Below are positions 59,020 to 64,000 of a stretch of 64,000 nt of DNA, in pieces. The notes beneath the pieces are model-generated. The model ran no database searches and was not told the DNA's origin. It saw nothing but the letters and a program-made list of their open reading frames with translations. Positions within the stretch are counted from its first letter, which is position 1; every line of letters begins with the position of its first letter. A program made the translations under genes and the position numbers. Source of the DNA: Pseudorasbora parva (Eukaryota > Chordata > Actinopteri > Cypriniformes > Gobionidae); NCBI RefSeq assembly GCF_024679245.1, contig NC_090182.1, positions 28,281,753 to 28,345,752 on the forward strand, given 5' to 3'.

Positions 59020-59323
59020 AACTTCACAAAACTTCTTCAATATGGATAAATAGCTGATCAAAAAGCCACACACAGAATAAACACAATTTACACTCGACAC
59101 AGCAATATGTGCTTCCCAACCCACAGGGAAAGTGATCTAAGCAGGCTGATCAGACCTACTAAGACGACACTTGTTAATAGGGTGCCCCAAACACCACTAC
59201 TTCGAATTCAATGTGACAGTAACGTTTAGGATACTGAATTTTGGCTTTTTTAACTCAATGTAATGATTCAAATAAATTCAAAGGAAACATTTTTGCACTC
59301 TTCATGGAACTGCTTAACCCATT
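59020..59323. other. Non-coding region between pol and the 3' LTR
   Basis: About 300 bp between the pol stop and the polypurine tract. No env-like frame is present; the only open frames are short and domain-free. Confidence 0.6.
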
Positions 59324-62300
59324 TTATGACAATAAAGACCTAGTAACTCCATCAACTGAACTGACAGTCTTCATGCTTTGGGTCATGTTCTGAATTAACC
59401 TGTTTACAGGTTTCACAAGTCTGCCAAACCTTGTTCTGACTTGAGTCACTACTTGATTAGGGAGCGAATCCACTGGCTCAGAGGTCTGTATGTCAGCAGA
59501 ACCTTCCATAGATACAGATGTCATTGGATCACAAGTCAAGCCTCCATTACTTGTACATTCAGAAACAGTGTCACATCCTAAAGTTTCACCCAGCGTTGCT
59601 GAAAGCACAGATTGTGCAGGATCAGGACCCACTGCCAATGGGAGGACACTCTCTGCCCCAGAGGATATACAACTCAAGCTATCATCTGGAGCCACAGTCC
59701 CTGCTATCCAGCTGGCAGTACGATCTGCATTACTACATTCTGACATGTGCGTTATAGCATCGGTCAAAGCAACGCCACTACAGTCATCAAGTGATTCACT
59801 GCCATCACTGAATGAGGGTTCAACTTCCTCAACCTCAATTGGCAGAAAGTTTGCTTGAAGGAGCAAGTTCCTATGAACAGTCTTTTCCTGACCGGTGTGG
59901 GTGTTGCGGATACGGTAGGTGTGACAATGAGGATTCAGAGCAACAACTGTATATGGAATGGACTCCCACCTATCTGCCAGTTTTTTCCGACCACGTTCGC
60001 CCTTGTTGGCCAGTAAAACCTGATCCCCAACATCAATACTGCGTCCTTTGGTCCTTTTGTTGTATAGGTCTGCCTGGCGCCGTTGACTGGCCTCTGCATT
60101 CTTCTGAGCAAGGGCCAGAGCTTCTTTCAAGTCGTCCCTCAATTTAATCACATACGTATCATAATCAACGAGGACATTGTCCCTCTCCACACTGCTGAAC
60201 ATCACATCCACTGGGAGTTTCGGAACTCTGCCGAACATCAAGTAAAAAGGGGCAAACCCAGTTGACTCATGGGCTGTGCAGTTATATGCAAAGGTCAATG
60301 ATTGCAACATCTGTGGCCATTTCTGCTTAGCCCTAGGTGGCAACGCCCTGATCATACCACCCAGAGTTCTGTTAAATCGTTCAACATGACCATTACCCAT
60401 AGGGTGATACGCAGTTGTTCTGGACTTCCTCACTCCAGCAACTTCCAGCAAGTCACGAATCAGCTGGCTCTCAAAGTTGGCACCTTGATCCGAATGGATC
60501 CTTTCTGGAAAGCCATATATGCAAAAGTACCTATCCCACAACAGCCTTGCAACTTGTTTAGCCGATTGATCTTTACAAGGAAAAGCATGAGCCATCTTAG
60601 TAAAGTGGTCTGTTATGACCAAGACATCCACGCTACTACCGCTTGAATTCTCAGCAGACCAAAAATCTATGCAGACCAATTCCAGGGGGCTCGATGTCTT
60701 TATGCTTTCCAGAGGAGCCCTGCCTTCGGGTTCTGGAGTTTTGCTCACCACACAACGTTTGCAACACCTGACATGTTCACGTACATCTCGTTCCAAACTG
60801 ACCCAGAAGAATCTCTGTCTCGCAAGGGATAAAGTCCTACCCTGACCTTGATGCCCAGCTGCATCATGAATGCCCCCAAGGACCTGCTCCACCAGCGAAC
60901 TTGGAACAACATATTGCAGTCTCCTTTTCCGCGTCAGGACATCCTTGGATATCCGGTAGAGTATTCCGTCAAGGATTTTGAGCTTCTCCCACTGCTTAAG
61001 TGCTTTGATTACCTTGTGAGTTTCTCCACTTCTCTCACGTCTAGATGGTTTCCTTCCTCTTCTCACATAGAACAAGACTCTTGACAGCGTTACGTCATCC
61101 TGCTGCTTCTCTTGTAACTCTCTCAATGAGAAAACTGGGAGGGGACTAGGATCTGGAGTCAACAACTGGTGGGTATCCTGAGTGAGCCACTGGATCGCCC
61201 GATCTCTTGTGCCTACTTCCCACTCAGTGTGAACATCAAGGATTGCTGACACTTCCGCACTGGTGAGTGAACATGATTCTGAACCTGCACAGGGGTAATG
61301 TTCAACATCACAGGTGTTTGTACTCAACCTGAAAACGTCTTGTACAGTGTTCTCTCGTACCTGCTCCGCTTCTTCCAACAGCGCATAATACGGCTCTGAC
61401 ATCAGCCTCTGACTGACACAGCCACGGATGAAGGGCTGCCTACTCAAGGCGTCTGCGACCACATTTCTACTGCCAGGTATGTACTGAATATTAAAGCTAT
61501 AGGGGGCCAGCTTAGACACCCACCTCTGCTCACATGCGTCAAGCTTTGGCTTCGTCATGATGTATGTTAAAGGATTGTTGTCCGTCCAGACAGTGAAGTC
61601 ATGTCCCTTTAACCAGTGGCTAAACTTATCACAGACGGACCACTTAAGAGCCAAAAACTCTAGACGATGAGCAGGGTACTTCGCTTGTGCACGAGTGAGA
61701 GATTTACTGGCAAAGGCGATGGGACGTGCCTTAACTGCTCCTTCCGGAACTTGGGACAGAACAGCTCCTAATCCATCCAAAGACGCATCAGTACATAGAA
61801 TGAATGGTCGACTGAAATCGGGGTGAGTCAGCACAACAGATTCCAACAGGGCTGTTTTTAAACTTTGGAAAGCCACACTGTGCTCACGCTTCCAGTCACC
61901 GGGGTTCAGTTTCTTAAACGACGCAGTGCCTCTCACAGAGGTCTTCTTCCCTCTGGGTGCAGCTGTCAAGGTGAACAATGGTTTTGCTATACTGGAGCAG
62001 TTCTGAATGAAGTTTTGGTAATATAACACCATTCCCAGAAACGACTTTATCTTTTTTTGCGAAGGTGTTACTCCATCCGGCATCATCAGATCAGATTCGG
62101 ATATGGCAGAGATGGCACTAACCTTATCTGGATCCGTTGCTACTCCAGTTTCGTCAATGACATGTCCCAGAAATTTCACACTTCTCCTTAGAAAATGGCA
62201 TTTCTTCGGGGCTAACTTCAGTCCGTGTGCACTGAGCCTATTAAACACCAGCTCAAGCCGCTCAATGGCTGTCTCTTCATTTGGGGCGTACACAAGAAGA

Positions 62301-63928
62301 TCATCCAGATAGCATAACAGTGTGAGAAAATTCTGATCCCCGAAGATGTTGGTCATGAGTCGCATAAAGCTGGCTGGACTGTTACAGAGCCCTTGAGGCA
62401 GGCGATTAAATTCGTACAGGCCCATGGGGGTCGTGAAGGCAGTAAACTTTTTGTCCTCTTCAGACATTACAATGTTATAGAACCCAGAGGTTAAGTCCAT
62501 CGCACTGAAGATGACATTTCCTCCCAAAGCTGCTAAACAGTCTGCCTGATGAGGCAAGGGGTGGGCATCCTTTACAGTCCGAGCGTTCAGCCACCGGTAG
62601 TCCACACACACTCGAAGGTCTCCATTTTTCTTCCATACCAACACGAGTGGCGAAGCCCACTCACTATTGGACTTGCGTATGATTTCCTGTTCCTCCATCT
62701 CTGAGAGAACACTCCTCAGCTTCTGGTACTGCGCTGGTGGAACACGGCGGTATGGAAGCCTGAAGGGATGATCATCTGACAAACGAATGCGGTGGACAAA
62801 CTCCTTTGCCTTGCCGCAATCCAGTTTATGTTTGGAAAATACGTCCTCATGCCTCTTAATGAGCTGTAACATCTGGTTCTTCCAATAGTGTGATACTTCA
62901 CATGACTCAATGTCCAAATCACCAAGACCAAGCTTCCGAAGACTTTCGTTGAGCTCGAAACCAGGGCAACCTCCCTTGTCAATACCTCCCACCATGTTCT
63001 GGCACCCTACACCCACCATCTCATTGCTGTTGTGATCGGAATGCTCGCTGAGGTCTTCAACAGCCACAACAGGGAAGACATCGGCTATTTTGGAGTTTCT
63101 TCTCAGTGTAATAGCCTTATCAAGGGGATTCATGATCCTGACTGGTACCCATCCATCACCAGACATAGAGGCTATGACTCTTCCGACCATAATGCCTTTC
63201 TTGTGGGTCTGTGTCTTGGGTGGTTCAATCACGATGGTACTTCCCATGGAAATAGGGGTGTCTGATGGAAGCTTACCCCACACAAGGTGTTCCTGCCTGG
63301 GCAAAAGAGTGACGGCTTGGGCCAGTTTGGCAGTGCCCACAATATCAGGGATTTTGCCACCCTTCCACCTGTTAATGCCCGACAACATGTTCAGAAACTG
63401 CTCAATTTCAGGTTCCCCAGATGACTCAGGCCGATTCATGACGCTCCAATAGCCAGAGGTTTGCTTGAGTTGGGTAAGGATGAACTTGATGACATTAGTT
63501 CCAAGAATTAACTGGTCCCTCTGTCCCGGGACAACAAATGTGGGCACACTTACTAACGTATCATACACGTTCATCTTCAGCTGGAAGACTCTCTTTGGTC
63601 TGACTTTAACACCACCACAGCCAACAAGAAGAACGTCTATGTGCGACTCGTCAGTCTGGGTAGACATCCCTGCATTCAGCAGTTCACACTCCATTTCTTC
63701 ATTGATTGTGCATGCCATGGATCCACTATCTAAAAGAGCTTGGACTGTGACTTTGTCATCCAGCAGCACTGAGGTATAGAACAGGCTATCTGCTTTTTCC
63801 AACTTTGTGACATTTTGGAACAAGACGATACTGTTACTGGAGACAGACTTGCAACATTCATCATAAACATATAAATCATCATCTACACAGAGGGTTTGAC
63901 ACTTTGCACTCACATAATCCCCTCCCAT
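59324..63928 (-). CDS. pol: Ty3/Gypsy retrotransposon Pol polyprotein, intact
   Basis: This 1,534-codon open frame replicates and integrates the element. In order: aspartic protease with the LLDSGS active site (Asp67); reverse transcriptase with the first catalytic Asp478 (SAMDLTSGFY) and YLDD (540-543); RNase H with TDAS (Asp714), Glu757, Asp783 and ADALSR (Asp826); integrase with an H1021-x4-H1026-x29-C1056-x2-C1059 zinc finger and a DDE core Asp1088, Asp1147, Glu1183 (35 residues between the last two); then a GPY/F-like module (about 1300-1360). RT-RH-INT order places it in Ty3/Gypsy. No chromodomain is visible, and the acidic C-terminal extension (about 1361-1534) has no assigned function. 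There are no stops or frameshifts. The listed ATG may not be the natural start: the frame is open back to about 63967, and access is probably by frameshift from gag. Confidence 0.97.
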   Translation of the reverse strand: MGGDYVSAKCQTLCVDDDLYVYDECCKSVSSNSIVLFQNVTKLEKADSLFYTSVLLDDKVTVQALLDSGSMACTINEEMECELLNAGMSTQTDESHIDVLLVGCGGVKVRPKRVFQLKMNVYDTLVSVPTFVVPGQRDQLILGTNVIKFILTQLKQTSGYWSVMNRPESSGEPEIEQFLNMLSGINRWKGGKIPDIVGTAKLAQAVTLLPRQEHLVWGKLPSDTPISMGSTIVIEPPKTQTHKKGIMVGRVIASMSGDGWVPVRIMNPLDKAITLRRNSKIADVFPVVAVEDLSEHSDHNSNEMVGVGCQNMVGGIDKGGCPGFELNESLRKLGLGDLDIESCEVSHYWKNQMLQLIKRHEDVFSKHKLDCGKAKEFVHRIRLSDDHPFRLPYRRVPPAQYQKLRSVLSEMEEQEIIRKSNSEWASPLVLVWKKNGDLRVCVDYRWLNARTVKDAHPLPHQADCLAALGGNVIFSAMDLTSGFYNIVMSEEDKKFTAFTTPMGLYEFNRLPQGLCNSPASFMRLMTNIFGDQNFLTLLCYLDDLLVYAPNEETAIERLELVFNRLSAHGLKLAPKKCHFLRRSVKFLGHVIDETGVATDPDKVSAISAISESDLMMPDGVTPSQKKIKSFLGMVLYYQNFIQNCSSIAKPLFTLTAAPRGKKTSVRGTASFKKLNPGDWKREHSVAFQSLKTALLESVVLTHPDFSRPFILCTDASLDGLGAVLSQVPEGAVKARPIAFASKSLTRAQAKYPAHRLEFLALKWSVCDKFSHWLKGHDFTVWTDNNPLTYIMTKPKLDACEQRWVSKLAPYSFNIQYIPGSRNVVADALSRQPFIRGCVSQRLMSEPYYALLEEAEQVRENTVQDVFRLSTNTCDVEHYPCAGSESCSLTSAEVSAILDVHTEWEVGTRDRAIQWLTQDTHQLLTPDPSPLPVFSLRELQEKQQDDVTLSRVLFYVRRGRKPSRRERSGETHKVIKALKQWEKLKILDGILYRISKDVLTRKRRLQYVVPSSLVEQVLGGIHDAAGHQGQGRTLSLARQRFFWVSLERDVREHVRCCKRCVVSKTPEPEGRAPLESIKTSSPLELVCIDFWSAENSSGSSVDVLVITDHFTKMAHAFPCKDQSAKQVARLLWDRYFCIYGFPERIHSDQGANFESQLIRDLLEVAGVRKSRTTAYHPMGNGHVERFNRTLGGMIRALPPRAKQKWPQMLQSLTFAYNCTAHESTGFAPFYLMFGRVPKLPVDVMFSSVERDNVLVDYDTYVIKLRDDLKEALALAQKNAEASQRRQADLYNKRTKGRSIDVGDQVLLANKGERGRKKLADRWESIPYTVVALNPHCHTYRIRNTHTGQEKTVHRNLLLQANFLPIEVEEVEPSFSDGSESLDDCSGVALTDAITHMSECSNADRTASWIAGTVAPDDSLSCISSGAESVLPLAVGPDPAQSVLSATLGETLGCDTVSECTSNGGLTCDPMTSVSMEGSADIQTSEPVDSLPNQVVTQVRTRFGRLVKPVNRLIQNMTQSMKTVSSVDGVTRSLLS

Positions 63929-63949
63929 ACGTGAGTGACTTAGTTTCCC
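63890..63949 (-). promoter_or_regulatory. Programmed -1 frameshift signal between gag and pol
   Basis: On the element strand the heptamer GGGAAAC (63949-63943) is positioned in the gag frame as G GGA AAC, the X XXY YYZ arrangement, immediately followed by the gag stop TAA. After five bases a stem forms: CACTCACGTA (63937-63928) pairs with TATGTGAGTG (63916-63907), with one G-U. Loop bases GAGGG (63924-63920) can pair with CCCTC (63894-63890), making an H-type pseudoknot. The pol frame is the -1 frame. GGGAAAC is a slippery sequence used by several retroviruses. Confidence 0.85.
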
Positions 63950-63999
63950 TGAGCATGTGGGTCGGAATCAGATGGGCTAGCAGGGCTGACGACTTTGTG
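63940..63999 (-). CDS. gag: Gag, C-terminal end (partial)
   Basis: The minus-strand frame from 63999 is open for 19 codons (...PSDSDPHAQGN) and ends at TAA 63942-63940. It lies directly upstream of pol and one phase away, the position of gag in Ty3/Gypsy elements. Most of gag is outside the window, so no domain can be confirmed. Confidence 0.7.
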   Translation of the reverse strand, partial: HKVVSPASPSDSDPHAQGN

Positions 64000-64000
64000 A

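Noticed and set aside
59020..59323. An env-like gene between pol and the 3' LTR
   Set aside because: Only about 300 bp with no long frame, signal peptide or membrane segment on the element strand; the element appears to lack env.
59490..63779. A dozen plus-strand open frames of 60-122 codons
   Set aside because: All lie antisense to the continuous Pol frame and have no domain; they are shadows.

Overview
This window is vertebrate nuclear DNA, most likely from a cyprinid (carp/zebrafish-like) fish. It is AT-rich, has long CA/GT, CT, TA and ATT microsatellites, and is dense in DNA transposons (Tc1/mariner, hAT, TTAA-flanked families) of kinds I know as abundant in cyprinids. The species is inferred from repeat content and from the one host gene; no database search was run.

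Host gene content is very low. The only confident host coding sequence is the large second exon of a melatonin receptor 1A gene (mtnr1a, + strand, 5873-6741), followed by a probable 3' UTR ending near an AATAAA at 7698. Exon 1 is not visible upstream, so all of 1-5872 appears to be intron 1 filled with repeats. From 7.8 kb to 58.5 kb I find only transposon remains and unassigned spacer.

Layout. 0-5.9 kb: Tc1 end, TTAA-type copies, compound CA/GCAC microsatellite, and a hAT MITE with a perfect 8-bp target duplication. 5.9-7.7 kb: mtnr1a exon 2 and UTR. 7.8-12.8 kb: a probable 2.5-kb TTAA-flanked element containing a foldback palindrome, a 431-bp MITE, and a pogo/IS630-like relic with a SINE piece. 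13.4-17.1 kb: a broken, intron-containing hAT transposase gene on the minus strand, itself hit by two MITEs. 17.6-20.9 kb: transposon mosaic with a Tc1 relic and a THAP-bearing TTAA element. 24-27.5 kb: a three-level nest (Tc1 > 9-bp-TSD element > hAT). 32.3-34.8 kb: another Tc1 relic with nested elements. 35-37.1 kb: solo LTR, microsatellites and a chimeric Tc1. 40-42 kb, 46-48 kb and 50.5-58 kb: more DNA elements, including an inverted partner of the 33-kb element.

58.6-64 kb holds the 3' part of a Ty3/Gypsy (Metaviridae-type) LTR retrotransposon on the minus strand: the tail of gag, a fully open 1,534-codon pol (protease, RT, RNase H, integrase), polypurine tract and 3' LTR. The gag/pol junction carries a textbook -1 frameshift signal (GGGAAAC, gag stop directly after it, then a 10-bp stem that can form an H-type pseudoknot). 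This element looks young; nearly everything else is decayed.

The most interesting observations are (1) the frameshift signal, (2) the nested insertions readable from exact target duplications, (3) a recurring architecture in the TTAA-flanked elements in which two first exons with splice donors face each other from opposite ends, and (4) a Tc1 relic that joins halves of two different transposon lineages.
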